In this document: positions 48,707 to 62,200 of the stretch, piece after piece
How the letters are laid out: each line of letters opens with the position of its first letter
How positions within the stretch are numbered: the first letter of the stretch is position 1
Assembly: GCF_020921035.1 (NCBI RefSeq)
Contig: NC_063160.1
Coordinates: 22,107,595-22,171,594, forward strand
Source of the DNA: Rhodamnia argentea
Lineage: Eukaryota; Streptophyta; Magnoliopsida; Myrtales; Myrtaceae
DNA: 64,000 nt
Direction of reading: 5' to 3'
Notes under the pieces: generated by a model
Told to the model about the DNA's origin: nothing
What the model saw: the letters and a program-made list of their open reading frames with translations, nothing else
Database searches by the model: none
Made by a program: the position numbers and the translations under genes

Positions 48707-50144
48707 GGACCAAATCTGAAGTTCGAGTTCACCTATTGGAGGGGCTGGACGGCAAATAAGAGGAATCCGAGGGACTGATTCCGAAGTTTCTTTTCTTGGT
48801 GGAGCCAAAAGAAAGCTCTCGCCTCCTCTCCTCCCCCTCCCTCCTCTTCCCCAACAATTCTCGCGGTCTTTCTCCGAGGCGGTTTTCAAAATCCACCAGC
48901 TCACAGGTACTGCAGCACTTCATTCTCTGATTTAATGGCGGATTTCACTGTCTCTCCGATTTCTCCTTTGACATTCTTCCGTTCGACATGCTCGCGACTG
49001 TTGATTTTTTTTGTGAGCTGTTTTTTGGGGCGATCGCCCATTGATTTATCGGGCGTCCCGAGCCCCGTGTTTTCCATTACGATTCCGTTCAATCGAATCA
49101 TCCTCTTATGGCCGCACGAACCCGAAGTTTGTAGTCGATTCGTTTCGCTTCTCTGTTGTGGGATGCTTTTCTCGACGGTTATCCTTTTAATTTTGCTCGG
49201 GGTTCGGCGGGAAAGTGGAGAAATCGCTAACGATTTGATGTGAAATCGATTTGGAGATTACCTACTGATGTGTGTAGTAACCATTTGTCTCTGTGTATCG
49301 GTTATATTGTTTCGGCTGTTACTCCTTTGCTTTGGCTCTGTATTGGGTTGATGCTTCTCCCATGAAGTGCATATCCTTATGGCACTTCGCTAAACTTGGA
49401 AGATATGTGTGTCCATAAGGAAATGTAATCAAAGAGAAGCTTAACTGAGATTTTCACGTACTTGAGGCCCAAGGTGCTAACCTCCAGGGACTGCTGATGA
49501 TGGAGCAATAAAAGGACTTAAACAGTAAGAGCAATAATCGCTTCAAAGATGTTTTACCCGTTTTGTCCATCATCAATGCTCCCCTCTTTTGTTAGCGGAA
49601 AAGTACACGCTCTACTTTCCCGGTTACTGTACTTTCACGAGGAACAGAACAAGACAAAAATTTTCCTTCTGGGCAAATCCCGTAATGGGAGAATTAAGAG
49701 TTGAAGTGATAGTGAATAACTGCGAATGAGGAATGCGACACACTCTCCCCTTTTGAAACTGGACTGATATATTTTTTTTAGCACGAGTGCCGGGCGACTC
49801 ATCCTCATGAGATACATTCTCCTCCTAGCTTATGTTATTACAATGAAGCTGATCAACATGAAGTTCCCCGACATGGATATTAGTGTATCACTGGAGTACC
49901 TTTGCAAAACTCATAGGAAAGCACATGTTTATCTCTAGTCTAGTCTTGTCATTAATAGTTACTTTCTGAAGCTTGACTCTGTTTTACAACTCAAAGACGC
50001 TATTCCGTCGGTTATTGTGTTAATTGTATTGTGATCCTAATTCTTCTTTTCAGCTTTACACTTATTCATTGCCCTTTCTTAGTCGATAATTATTCAATGG
50101 TGCACTGTCTTGGTGTTCATTGCTCAGACCTCAAATTGCTTCAG
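48707..50144 (+). promoter_or_regulatory. Promoter, leader exon and leader intron of the 50145 gene
   Basis: A CT-rich leader-like stretch ends in ctcacag|gtac at 48906/48907. The intron would run to the acceptor at 50144, directly before the ATG. That gives a 1.24-kb first intron in the 5' UTR. Inferred from splice-site appearance only. Confidence 0.45.
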
Positions 50145-51667
50145 ATGGGTCAACAAGCATCTGGCCAAAATTATTTCACTGAGCATGGGCAGGGAAGAAG
50201 TGAATGTAATTTGGCCTCTAGCAACAAACCCTTGCCACTCTTTGCAAAGAAGACAGCATTGAGGGAGTTGCAGAATGAGAATAGAATCCTGGTCCCTAAC
50301 TCCGTTGGAAGTTCTTTTAACAATAAAGTTCCAACAGTTGATGCTGTCAAGGTTTCCGGTGCTAAGAGACCCTCTGCCGAGTTGCTAGCCAGTCCGCCTT
50401 GCAACCAGTCTTCGCCTAGTACTGCAGCAAACAACCATCTAGTCTATGTCCGGAGAAAATCAGATGCAGAAATAGGCAAGAGTGGCATTTGCGAAAGCAC
50501 TTCTGGTGGTGCTGGTTGTCCGGAAATTATGCTAAATTGTCAGGAGGAATTGCCTGAACTGCAATCCCAGATAAAGGAGCCAAAGCCTTCATGTTTTCCA
50601 GCACTAGCACCTTTGCCTGTTGATTATCCACTGAGCTCATCGGGAAAACCTTCAATTCCTCCCATCGGAATATCCTGTGTGAAGTCAGCATCAACAGGAC
50701 CTTATCACGACTCTGATACTGCGGGTGCCTCCGCATTGAAGAGAACAAAATATCTGCATTGGGAAGAGAGATATTATCAATGGCAGCAACTGTTGAGCAA
50801 CTTGGAGCAATCGGATCCAAAGGATTACCTGCAAAGTATTCCCTTTCTGTTGGATAAGTTTCTCAGATCAATTTATTTTTCTTTTAAATTTTTTGCAGTA
50901 CTAATACTTTGTTCTTGGTTTTGAATCTGTTAGTGCTAAGATCCCTCTCTTCAGTGGAACTTAGTTGTCATGCTGTTGAGTTGGAGAAAAGGTCCATTCA
51001 GTTGTCACTGGAGGAAGGTTAGATAAAACTGATGATTTCATCTTCTTGTTAAATTCATATTTTTACTATTTTTTCCCTTTCTAATGTTCTCATATCAAAA
51101 TGATTTTACTGAACCTACTTTGGGGCAGAAACTGAGAGAGAACGTGCAAAAGCACCGGGCAATTATTCTTTGATAACTGACTTAAGCTATTTTTGTGCTT
51201 CAAACTGCTTAATCGACTTCCCCTTGAGAATTATTGGGTCTAAACGTATGATTTATCCTTTGTCGATGTGTCTCTGTACTGAAATTAGGATGTGCTCCGG
51301 TGTAAGTTGGCATTGTATTTCTTTACGTGATATCAATTGCTACCTATGGCAGCCCATCAAAACCATGGCGGCATGTTTGCGTCGGTAGAGCCACCTACAA
51401 TGTGGCAGTGAGAAATACTTGCCTTTTAATTAAGGATTGACATCCCCATTTTTTTCCTGAATGGTGGATTTCTGATGGCTATTGTGAAAGTTAAGGGCTA
51501 TTCATTTCTCTTTTCGTGCCCTGAGTATTTTTTTTTAATTTGCCTTCGGTCTGCAATAGGTAGCCAGTGGATGCTACTTTCTCACTCTTTCTATTTTACT
51601 TGTTATCACAGCAAAAGAGATGCAACGGGTTGGGATTCTAAATGTTTTGGGAAAATCCAGCTCCTGA
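50145..51667 (+). CDS. Plant-specific conserved protein of unknown function
   Basis: Three coding exons: 50145-50835, 50934-51017 and 51612-51667, 831 nt, 276 aa. The exon 1/2 join creates an ATG codon (A + TG) inside DYLQMLRSLSSVELS, and exon 2/3 joins in phase 1 to give LEEAKEMQRVGILNVLGKSS. The first 220 residues are low-complexity, Ser/Pro-rich and poorly ordered-looking. The C-terminal 60 residues (LHWEERYYQWQQLLSNLEQS onward) form a compact helical block that I recall as strongly conserved among plant orthologues annotated only as uncharacterised or myb-like. No transmembrane segment or known catalytic motif is seen. In-frame Met codons upstream (50031, 50097) read through what looks like intron. 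Confidence 0.75.
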
Positions 51668-52804
51668 AGCATATGTATTCTTTGGGCAGAGAGGGGGTCA
51701 GGCGATGAGCTCACTATTCTTTTCATCGACTTTGTGCACTGGTTGGCTTCATGATAGAATTTTCCCTATCGTTTGTGACACGACCGTCACAGTGTCTGCT
51801 GTATTCCTCCAGACCGGGAACTTAACTTAAAAAACACGAGCTTTCTCAATGGTATGTACTCTGTATGGCAGCTTCAAACTTCAAAGGTCGTGCACTCTGG
51901 TATATATGCATATCGTTCTTGGTTATTAAATTCAAGAAATTCCCACCATCTTATACCGTATCAAGATTATGAAGTGTTTATCTGCAAGAACATCGTATAT
52001 AATTGGGTGAATCTGTACTTAAGTCTTAGTCTTTGCAGAAACTTGACATTGCTATAGTGTGTGGGGAATTGGTGTGGTGGCACCACACCGCTTTTTACTT
52101 GAACGTTTAAGTTATTGGGCGGACGGGAAGACGAAGCAGGAATTTTTTTGGGTTTGCAACTAACCGACTGCCGCTTTTGGTGTGCTCGGGCTTACCTTCA
52201 GGAATGGGGAAGCGGGGATTGATTACGTGAATGATCTTTCAAAGTATATGATGTTAAAAAGAAGGCATGAGGCTCGGTTTCGGCAAACGAACACGAAACA
52301 AAGGAAGAGTTTCAATCGCTTCGAAGCCCCGTGAGAAGTATAACAGAAAACGAAACATTCTCAAATTTGCCAGGAGCTCCGGGAAACATTTCAAGACCAG
52401 AGAAAAAGAAGAAGAAACCTGTACGCGCTCGTTGGAACACGGGGAGAGAGAGAGAGAGAGAAGGGGGGGTGTCATGGGTTATTCTGTCACGTGCAAATTT
52501 CGGAGCGGCGGAAGTGGGATTCGCGTTGCATGGGGCGTGTGGAGATGCCCGTAGATTACGTCTTTGTCCCCACCCCCTCGTGCTGGGAGCGGCGCAACGG
52601 GGAAGGGCATTATTGTCCTTCGACCCTTGTGGATAAACATTCCGTACTAACCGAAAATAACCGCCTGTCCACAATGTCCTATCCGAAGGCCTAAGTAACC
52701 GCTCACTCCCCCCACTACATAAGCCGCTCCAATGCCATCGGTTAAGCTTTTTGGCCAACCCTTCTCTCTCACAGCATCTGTATTGAAAAAAAAGAAAAAG
52801 AAAC
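51668..52804 (+). promoter_or_regulatory. 3' flank of the 50145 gene and promoter of the zinc-finger gene
   Basis: No additional gene. A GA run lies at about 52443-52461 and a TCACGTGC G-box-like site at about 52487. The immediate leader has the A-rich tract before the ATG at 52805. Long minus-strand frames overlapping this area are treated as antisense shadows. Confidence 0.45.
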
Positions 52805-53860
52805 ATGAACTCCGATTCCGACTTCCATTTCGCTCTTCCTCCGACCCATGAAATCCTCACTTCCTTCGCTTCGATCCCCAACACCAACTCCTCTCTCGCG
52901 AGATACGACCCTAACCCACGCAAGAAGCGCTCCCGACTGATACAGTTCGATTCCAACTTGAGCGTGCCGAGTCCCTCGGGCGTTTCGAGGCCCAAGTATG
53001 GGAAGAAGCCTGACCCCGGGTTGCCGAAGATCACCCGGCCGTGCAGCGAGTGCGGGAAGAAGTTCTGGTCGTGGAAGGCCCTGTTTGGCCACATGCGGTG
53101 CCACCCCGAGCGCCAGTGGCGTGGGATGAACCCGCCGGCGAACTTCAGGCCGGTTGCAGATTCCCCAGCCAAGTCTTCGAGCAGGACCATCGTTGATCAA
53201 GGGGTGATGACAGAAGAGGATCATGAAGTCGCAATGTGCTTGCTCATGCTGGCTGACAACGCTCCAATGGATGCAGATTCGCCTCGTGCCGCAACAACAA
53301 ATGAAGGGCTTCGGAATTCTGACATGTTTCCCGCAGGAGACGTGCGAATGGGGGTCGATCACAATACCGACGGGGGATGCCGGTCGGATTCAAGCGGTCA
53401 ATTCGAGTGCTCGAGTTGCAAGAAGGTGTTCGGGTCGCACCAGGCCTTAGGGGGGCACAGGGCAAGCCACAAGAACGTCAAGGGCTGCTTCGCAATGGCG
53501 AGGAGCGGTGACGGCGAGGTGGGTTTCCATAATGCCAGTTACTCATTAGACTGTAATCAGGACTTCATTGCTGCGCCCTTTAAGGACCATGGTGGGGAGG
53601 ATAATATGACGCTTGATTTAGGGCACCAGTGCAGTATTTGCCTGAAGGTCTTCTCTAGTGGTCAAGCCCTTGGCGGGCACAAGAGGTGCCACTGGGAGAA
53701 AGGAGAAGAGCCATTCTTGGCTCAAGGTCTCAACGCTTTCGCGACGAAAGAGCCGCTACCTCGTTCTACTTTGGACTTAAACTTGCCTGCCTTGGTTGGA
53801 GAGGGTTCGGCCTCGTCTTGCTTTTCTGATCTGACTCTGGATTTGAGGTTGGGAATTTGA
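52805..53860 (+). CDS. C1-2i C2H2 zinc-finger repressor, ZAT2/ZAT3 (DAZ) type
   Basis: A single exon of 1056 nt, 351 aa. Three C2H2 fingers: residues about 80-100 (CSECGKKFWSWKALFGHMRC, KALFGH variant), about 202-222 (CSSCKKVFGSHQALGGHRAS) and about 276-296 (CSICLKVFSSGQALGGHKRC). The last two carry the plant QALGGH signature. The first finger with following HPERQWRGMNPP is the hallmark of the ZAT2/ZAT3 subgroup, which includes DUO1-activated zinc fingers acting in male germ-line division. Two EAR-like repression motifs end the protein: LDLNLP (323-328) and LTLDLRL (343-349). The basic cluster NPRKKRSR (37-44) may be a nuclear signal. It is probably a nuclear transcriptional repressor; expression site cannot be told from sequence. 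Confidence 0.9.
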   Translation: MNSDSDFHFALPPTHEILTSFASIPNTNSSLARYDPNPRKKRSRLIQFDSNLSVPSPSGVSRPKYGKKPDPGLPKITRPCSECGKKFWSWKALFGHMRCHPERQWRGMNPPANFRPVADSPAKSSSRTIVDQGVMTEEDHEVAMCLLMLADNAPMDADSPRAATTNEGLRNSDMFPAGDVRMGVDHNTDGGCRSDSSGQFECSSCKKVFGSHQALGGHRASHKNVKGCFAMARSGDGEVGFHNASYSLDCNQDFIAAPFKDHGGEDNMTLDLGHQCSICLKVFSSGQALGGHKRCHWEKGEEPFLAQGLNAFATKEPLPRSTLDLNLPALVGEGSASSCFSDLTLDLRLGI

Positions 53861-56800
53861 TTATGCGGGTTTGGTTTTCTAATTTTACTGTGTCATTTGA
53901 AGTTGTGCTGTCTTATGTGTACCATTGATATCTTCTGACTTGGATAGGGTTGGGCACCCCAACATTTATTAAGTGGGTTATAGTGATTATATGTTGTTAT
54001 TGGTGATGCTGCAGCAAAAGTTCCTAAACAGAATTTGCTGAATCCTTCCACTGTGCATACTTCTTTTCCGGTCTTTTTGTTCACGGATTAATGTCGAATG
54101 CGCTGCCTGCTGCTGCTTAAGGGAAATCTGATAATTCATGCTTCACTGAGGACGACTAGCTTTACAAATTGTGTGCTCTCGTTCTGATTCTTGATCTGAT
54201 GATGTTAGAAAGCAAAATATTCAGCTACAGCACAGGTGAATGTCAAGAGACCAACTTGATAATCTGATGTCAATTTTGTTAGACTGCTATGATCACTATG
54301 CCGAACTTTCCCTTAATTGTGCATTGCGTTTGGACTGTCCGGACATTGCCTATGCGCGACTCTGAGGAACACGCTCTGACTTTTCACAAAGCAGCTGAAC
54401 TCCCCTAAATGTTGTAACAGTTGAACTCCTTCCTAGCATAATATCTCCTAACCACAATAATCCGGCTACAGTTGTCGGTCATCGGATTATATAGAGCGGC
54501 TATGCTTTGAATGTATTTGTGAAAATAGATTCTGTCGACTGAAACGGTAGGCTGGTGCTCACATTTAAGAGGTTGGATTATAATGTTTGATAATGGTAAA
54601 GCCTGTTGGTCAGGGTTGTTAACTTGTGAAGCGCAAGTAGTACTTTTGGAAAGTTTGCAGCTTTGCAATTCATGTTTGGAGATCAGAAAAGCAACCTGTT
54701 TTTAAATGCCTATGGCATCAGCCAAATAACTGCATTCACCATAACTGACAGGTAGTGGGTAGAGGCACCAGTCACCGTGAAATCACATGATAACAACATT
54801 TCCAATACATTCATGCTTTTGTATTAGATTTGGAATTAGTCTAGAGAAGGAGCCCATCAACACCGTTGCAGTCAAGTTTTCTCGTCCTAGAAAGATCATG
54901 GCAGCTCGACACAAGAGACGTGGTATGTAAGTCGCCGCAAAACCTCTCATTTGTTTACAGGAAAATAGTTTGGGAGCCGAATTGCTTATTGGGTGTGCGC
55001 AGTTACACGATATATGGTTAATCTGTTTTGCTGATTCAAGATGCAACACGACCTTCATGTTTTGTACAACTTTCAGAAATTAGAAAATTTGATTGCACCA
55101 GTCTGTTCTGTTTGCTAGATGAATACCGAGAGTGAACTAAAATTCCCACGTAAGACGAAATTGGGTCGATTTTCTTGAAACTCAAAAGAGTCTTCTTTGA
55201 ACGAGTCGTTATTCCAAACAATCGGACCTTCTTTCGCAGCTGGCCATGGTGTGTATTTCCATATGATCATGTTGCAGAAAGAAAAATTGTGATGTATTGC
55301 GTCGCAATGTCTCGGTTCAAACACTCATTATGCAGATTTTCACCAATGAATATTCACATCGTTGACAGTACTTGCTCATAAAATTAAGGTTTTCGTCTCA
55401 GAACATGACTACTATTGCGAATAACTAATCAAGGTTTCATCATTGCTTATCCAGCTTGAATCCACATTAAGATACCTTTTCAAATGCTTCATCCTCATTC
55501 AGATATCAGAAAACTTATGATACTCTTGGTTGCCGACTTTGTACTATAGAAAAAACGTATGGTAGAATCTTCCTGCTGCATATATAAATAAGCTAGCAGA
55601 CATGAATAATGAATCCATTTAGTATCTTGCACCGATTCTATTGACTTGTGGTATCCACATCCCTAAACGTCGTGATCAACACCGAAATAATGCACTAAAA
55701 AAATACAGTTTGACTCTAAAAGCTGATGCAAACCGCAAAAAAGCGTGCGCCGGATATGCAGCTCGGTAAGATTGAAAAGAATACACAGCTCAAGACTTGG
55801 CAATATCATTTATAATTAAGCTGTGCTACGATAATTGGCAGCACCGGCCAGTCTCTTCGCAACATCTTATTCAACGGCGTCTTTCGAGAACTCGGTACCG
55901 TGGAAGGCCGGGAAGAAAGAAAGAAATGGAGATACTGTGTTAGTCATGTTTGTGCCAAACTGATGACCGCGTCTGGAAGTTTTGCCCGGCACCTGCAGTC
56001 ATAGCGGAATCAAATGGAAAATCTCTGTCCGCTTTACATCCGTCGTTCATCGGCTGCTGAAAAACATCTAGGTGTAGCTAAAACAACCATGGACTCTTTC
56101 ATCAAGAACTAGTAAGAGGCCGACAAATTTGCCAACTGCTAGAAAACTTGACACTCGAGAACAGCAACTGTGCAACTTCATGGAAAAAGGGTCATGCTTC
56201 ATCTGGAAAACTCAACACTTGAACAGTAACTGTGCAACTTCATGGAAAAAGGGTGTCATCTTTCACTAAAAAGATGAGGAAAAATGACAAGGCAAGGCAA
56301 GAATCTTAACCCCACCTAGCAGAAGGCCAATTTGATTATCAAGTGGCGAGAAAGAAATTCCGGGTGTGACAAAGTTCATTATGCAAGTGGACGGGTCATT
56401 ATCTCAACTGATCCATCACCAAAGTGCACAATAATTGTGCTCTTCAAGAGCTTTTTCTGTGTAACACACGAGTACAAGAAATCCAATTGTTTAGCGCATG
56501 AGTGCATTCACTAATCTCATCTTAAAATAAAAAGTTAATGGAACAGTTCACACTTTACAACACACGATTCAACTCAAGCATACATCATGTAGGAGAGCAA
56601 CCCAAGAACATTTCTTACCAGTTCAATGCTTGTTTGGCTTGAGGTTGAACAATAATTAAAAAAAAAAAAACTGCAATCACAATTGGGCTGCCGACTAAGA
56701 CCTTTCTCTTTCGATGGCTCATTATCTTCGATTTCTTCAATGCCATCATCTTCGATTTCTTCAATTTGGTACCAAACGCTTGCTAACGTGATAGCAACTC

Positions 56801-58229
56801 TCGAATCGATTATCACCCTCCATCAGCGATCGATCGTGCTAATTACACCCGAGTTAAATTAACCAAAAAGATTGAGGACCACAAGTAGATTATTCTTTAT
56901 GTTTTATATACTAATGACCCTGCATTTTTAACCCTTCAATGGAAATGGATGCATCTGGTTGGGGAGGCAACCATATCTTATAGTCAGATACATACATCTG
57001 ATCTAATCTCTCTATTTATGTGCTAATCAATGAATTTGATATAGGGGATCAAATTACTTTAATCTCTAATTGAGTATGACTTAGGGTGTTTCCTGGTCAG
57101 CAACAATGGTGGGGCATGCTGGTTTTGCGCAAAGCAAAATTAATAACAAGCTTGAAGCCTTATCTCACACGAAGTGGATCACACATGTCATGACCACTGA
57201 CCATGAAGATTCCATTATGCAATATGAATATACCAACGAAGCAATCAATCACTTAGTTAAATTGATGAAATGCTCAACAAAATAAATAGAACTAGTGCTT
57301 GCTTACCTCATAGAAAATGGTTTGGATGCGGGGAAAATTACCGAGGCTTGTCCCCAAAAGTTTTTTAGGGTCACATGCATACCATATTTTAATATGGCGA
57401 ATTTTGCAATTTACTTAAGTCATATACCCAGGCATTTTTATTTTTTTTACTAGCTGGGTATATTAATTTTGAAATGACTAGGTATATGACTAACGTATGT
57501 ATATTTTTAATAAATTTACTTGTTGACCTCTAATTTATTAAAAATGCTTAAAATTGATCTCGTGCGTATCAAAATGACATGTCGATATGCTGGACTCACG
57601 TATCGCTGGCATGTCTAGAGTGCCGATAACGTATCGATCGCATATAGAAGAGTGTCAGAGAGCATTGAACACAACACGGAGGCCTCCGGAGAGTGTCAGT
57701 ATTGTATAGATCACTAAATCTCATATGATGTAATATAAAAATAATGAACCATGCTTTTCTTGAGAAAATTTAGAATCTCTTGGTCAAAGGAGGAATTATT
57801 GGCGGATATTGGTAGGAATCTTTTTCATCACACACTTCACAATTCATAAAAGCAAAAAAAAAAAAAAAAAGAATAAGAAGAAAAGAGAAAGCCATCTAGG
57901 GAAACTCAAAGAAAAATGCCAACTTTAGCTTCTCTGTGCCCGTAACTTCCAAGAATCTTCTCCTCTTTTATCACTCTACGCTGTCTAATATTAACCTATT
58001 GACTGGAGGGGGAGAAGGATTATAATGAACGAGGGGAAGTATCAGAAAATCCCAAGTAGCAAATTATTTTTCGTGGGTCCTATTGTTTTTTGTTAGAGCA
58101 GATTCTCCCACGGTCCCACCAGCTTAACATGAGGTAATGATATACCCAGAACAAGAAGACAACAACAGGCTACAGAGTTTGACGAAATTCAGGCAAAATT
58201 AGCTCTTTTTTCTTGTGGACAGGGGGTTT

Positions 58230-58233
<4 letters not shown>
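53861..58233. other. Gene-poor 4.4-kb spacer
   Basis: No gene recognised. Contents include the zinc-finger 3' UTR (to about 54100), a tandem repeat at 56139-56253, an (A) run at 56659-56670, a duplicated ttcgatttcttcaat motif at 56726-56765, and AT-rich phrases near 57380-57550 suggesting another decayed repeat. Open frames are below about 90 codons and unconserved. Confidence 0.5.
56139..56253. repeat. Imperfect tandem repeat, two units of about 52-64 bp
   Basis: Unit 1 starts ctagaaaacttgacactc at 56139 and unit 2 starts ctggaaaactcaacact at 56203. Both end tgcaacttcatggaaaaagg. Confidence 0.85.
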
Positions 58234-58268
<35 letters not shown>

Positions 58269-59230
58269 ACTAGAACTGATACATCAAATCTTTGTTGGTG
58301 ATGTATTGCTCCTTGTTGCTCAGATATAGATTATTGATTTGCCCGGAAAAGTGAGTGACTTTATCTTTCTTTCTCCAAAAACTTTGAAATTTTGGTTGTT
58401 TTCTGGATCTCTTCAGTTTCTGTTGTATAGTACTGGGAGGACCCTGTGTTACTTCGAACAGTTAAGAGCTATCCTTTCGTCTGGATCTTTCTATCTCCTT
58501 CAGTTTGTGTTGATTAGTTTAGGTGAGCGGTGTAGAGCAAAGGCCTTGAAGCAGTAGAATTAATTGTAGAGCATAGTGTTCAGTGTTCATCTTCTTTTTC
58601 TTTTTCCTATAGTTAAATACCCATTTGAATCTGATTTGTGGGTTTTGAGTTCGTCATTCAAAGGATGGGCGAAGTTGCTTCTCTTGGAGTTTCGAAATGA
58701 CACTCTCTCCTTGTGTTGTTTCCATTAATTTAAGTCCAATTTGTCAATCCTGACATCACTACCTAATGTCAATTATATTTCTAAATGGGCTTTCTTCTCT
58801 TTTAAGATTTATTATGACCATAATTCACGCTTAACAAATTGCGGCCCCTGGATTTTGCAACCAAGCTGATGTTGGATTGCTATTTGACAATCGGGTTCAC
58901 TGAAGAATGGGGCAATTTACTCCAAACTTTATGAATCCATTCCCAACCACTCTTTCAAACAGCTTTCCTGAAAGAACTGTTGGTTACTTAATTTCCCCCC
59001 CTGAAATGCTTTTCTGATCGCAGTTCCTAATCAATTTTTCTTGATGATGTTTCGGCAACTCAGACAAATCAGAACGTTGGACAAGGCCGACATAAATCCT
59101 TCCTGGAAGTTCCTCTTTCTGTTTTTCATCTTCACCGTGCTTCTGTGTTTTGGGTCATAATGATGTTGCGGCTGACAATTCAGTGATAACTGGTTGTGGT
59201 ATCTGCTTGATTATTTGAGGATAGAAAAGA
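58234..59230 (+). promoter_or_regulatory. Leader of the NIN-like gene with a GA microsatellite and probable leader intron
   Basis: (AG)n at 58234-58265 lies in a leader-like stretch. A gtgagt donor follows at 58351, and a plausible acceptor just before 59220 precedes the ATG at 59231. This suggests a 5'-UTR intron of about 0.87 kb. Confidence 0.45.
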
Positions 59231-62200
59231 ATGGAGGATGTTGCTTTCACCCCTAATTCCACAAGTGAGAATCTCTTGGATTCTGCCATGGACTTGGACT
59301 TGATGGATCAACTCTTGTTTGAAGGGTGCTGGTTAGAAACAACAGATGCCTCCAACTATTTGCCTTCGACAGAGTCTGATCAAGCCAATTATTATCCATT
59401 TCGGAGCGTCTTTCAAGAGGAGGCAGGGAAAGACTTCGCCGAAAGTCTACCCTCAACATGTCCTAGAATAGAGGAAATATTGGAGGTGGAGCAGAAAAAT
59501 AGTAACACTTCCGAAGCTACAGCATCTTCAAGTCAATCCGAAGGTTTTCAGATTGAAGGGACCGAGGTTGGGAGACGGTGGTGGATTGCCCCAGTGGCAA
59601 GCCCTGGTCCCTCTTCCTCCATGAAGGAAAGATTGATGATGGCTCTTGGGCGTCTGAAAGAAGGCACTAAGGACAAAGATGTGCTAATTCAAATATGGGT
59701 GCCGGTAAAGAAAGGAGGGAGGAACGTGCTTACGACGATTGATCAGCCCTATGTCTATGATCCTAATAGCAAGAGCCTTGAGAGTTACAGAAATGTTTCA
59801 AAAACATATCAATTCGTGGCTGACGAGGACACTAAAGAGTCTGTTGGCTTGCCAGGTCGGGTTTTCTTGGGGAAGCTCCCGGAGTGGACTCCTGATGTTC
59901 GGTTCTTCAGCAGTGAAGAGTACCCACGTCTCAACTATGCTCAGCAGTATGATGTCCGGGGGTCCCTTGCACTTCCCGTTTTTGAACGGGGCAGCGGGAC
60001 TTGCTTGGGTGTTGTTGAGATCATAACAACTTCCCAGAAGATCAATTATCGTCCAGAACTTGAAAATATCTGCAAAGCTCTTGAGGTCGCTTCTAATTCT
60101 TATTCTTGATTCCATGAGAGCAGATGTTTTTGAGTCTGATTTGATACAAGGAGAATTAAGCAAAAAGCTGTCTGCTTGGCAATACAAAGAAAAGCATCGC
60201 CATATGTGGTAACAAGCTGTTAAAAAGTGTTGAAAGATAGGAAATGACAGATTACGAGCAAGACATAGTTCCTGAACAGAATATTTGCAGCCTGAATACA
60301 TCCTGTGTGGGTTCTTCAGTACGTCAGCTAAATATTGGGAAATACCAAATAGCATTAGTGTCTTGCCTGTTTTCCTCGAGTCCGAGTTCACTGTTTAGTA
60401 TTTTCCAGATTACAATCGGTGTTCTAATCCTCAAGTAACGTGTTGTTTGGTGTGCGAAGCATTTTTCACGTCCTTGTCAAGCAGAGAAGTTGGAGACATT
60501 AACCCCACACTCTCTGTAGTCCATTTTCGCAGTTTCCTACTGAGGCATGTCTCATCCAGCCATATGGCTAATTCCTTTTTTTCTCTATGGATCATTTTCA
60601 CTGGAGTCCCAATTTTCTTCATAATGATGTTATTTGACACTGTTTTGTCGTGGCATCTGTTACATTTGTTTGAAAGAAAAAGAACTTTTCAAACGGTTCT
60701 TTCTCCAATTATTTATGGTGTACCTCAGCAGACACCTATGAATGGCAAGAAAATTTGTCTTCTCATGTTTGATTAGAGTTCCATATATGCAGGCTGTTGA
60801 TCTTAGAAGTTCCCAGACCTTCAGACCACCCAGTGCAAAGGTAAATGAATTTTCTACTAGAGTGTACCAGAAATCCATGATGTACTTATGAAGCGTAAAT
60901 GGGTTTATCACAGGCTTGCAATCCGTCATACCAAGCTGCACTGCCGCAGATCTTAGAGGTTTTGACATCTGTATGCAAACGATACAGACTGCCACTAGCT
61001 TTGACTTGGGCTTCTTGTCTTCAGCAAGGTAAAGAAGGACCTCGGCATTCTAATGAGAACTATGAATTCTGTGTGTCAACCGTCGATTCTGCTTGTTTTG
61101 TGGCCGATCAACACTACTTGGGGTTTCAGGAAGCATGTTCCGAGCATCACCTGTTAAGAGGACAAGGAATTGTTGGGAGGGCATTTACAATAAACAGGCC
61201 ATGTTTTGCCACTGATGTAACTGCATTCAACAAGAGGGAGTACCCTCTTGCTCACCATGCTCGGATGTTAGGGTTATGCTGTGCCACTGCAATTCCCTTA
61301 GCAAGCATCCACACCGGATCAGTTGATTTTGTCTTGGAGTTCTTTTTTCCAAAAGATTGCAAGGCCACTGAAGAACAAAAGCAGATGATTAATTCATTGT
61401 CCAGTTTTGTACATCAGGCACTCCAGAATTCCCAAAAGGAACAAAAGGAAGTGCTTGTGACATCCTCAAGAGATACTGGAGTTAACACTTCAGATAAAAG
61501 ATTTCAGGTTGAAGAAACTGATATGGTGCTACCTTCTCTTAACGAACATCATCCACAAGAAGCGTCATGGATTGCAAATATGGTGGAGGCCCAAAAGAAC
61601 AGCAAAGCAGTCTCTGTCCCATTGGAGGCTCAGAAAGAACACAAAGAAGAATTTACAGTGACAACCAAATGGGAAGAAACTGAATTAGGACTACAGCATG
61701 GACAGTTCCATCCAGAGTTTCACCAAGTTCAGCAGAACTTTGAAAACAAGCCTAGTGCCAAGGCTGGTGATACTCTTGGTCAGTTTCGCTCCACAGGTGG
61801 TAGAAAATCGGGTCAGAGGACACGTACAAAGACTGATAAGACAATCAGCTTGGAGGTCCTCCGGCAATACTTCGCAGGGAGCCTCAAAGATGCTGCTAAA
61901 AGTATTGGTGGTACGGAATTTCTGTTTGCTACTTACTGATTCGCTTGTACTTAGTTAACTCTTTATTTTCAATTTGACACTTGGTCGGGTTTCACAAAGT
62001 AAACGAGAATTAGTGAAGCGATGGGTTGTGAATAGCCAATGAAACTTCACAAACCAGGCATAAATAATTTGCTATGTTAATTCTATAGCTTCAATAAGAG
62101 CACACATCCGATGTGGTCCAGAAATGCTCGTCTTTTTTTCTTTTATCGATGAACTGATATTGTTCTTAACTCAGAAGATAACACTAATACCTGATGCTGA

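Noticed and set aside
52312-53362. Long minus-strand open frames (292 and 197 codons) opposite the zinc-finger gene
   Set aside because: They overlap the intact C2H2 gene and its leader, have no family resemblance, and are expected in GC-rich coding DNA read backwards.
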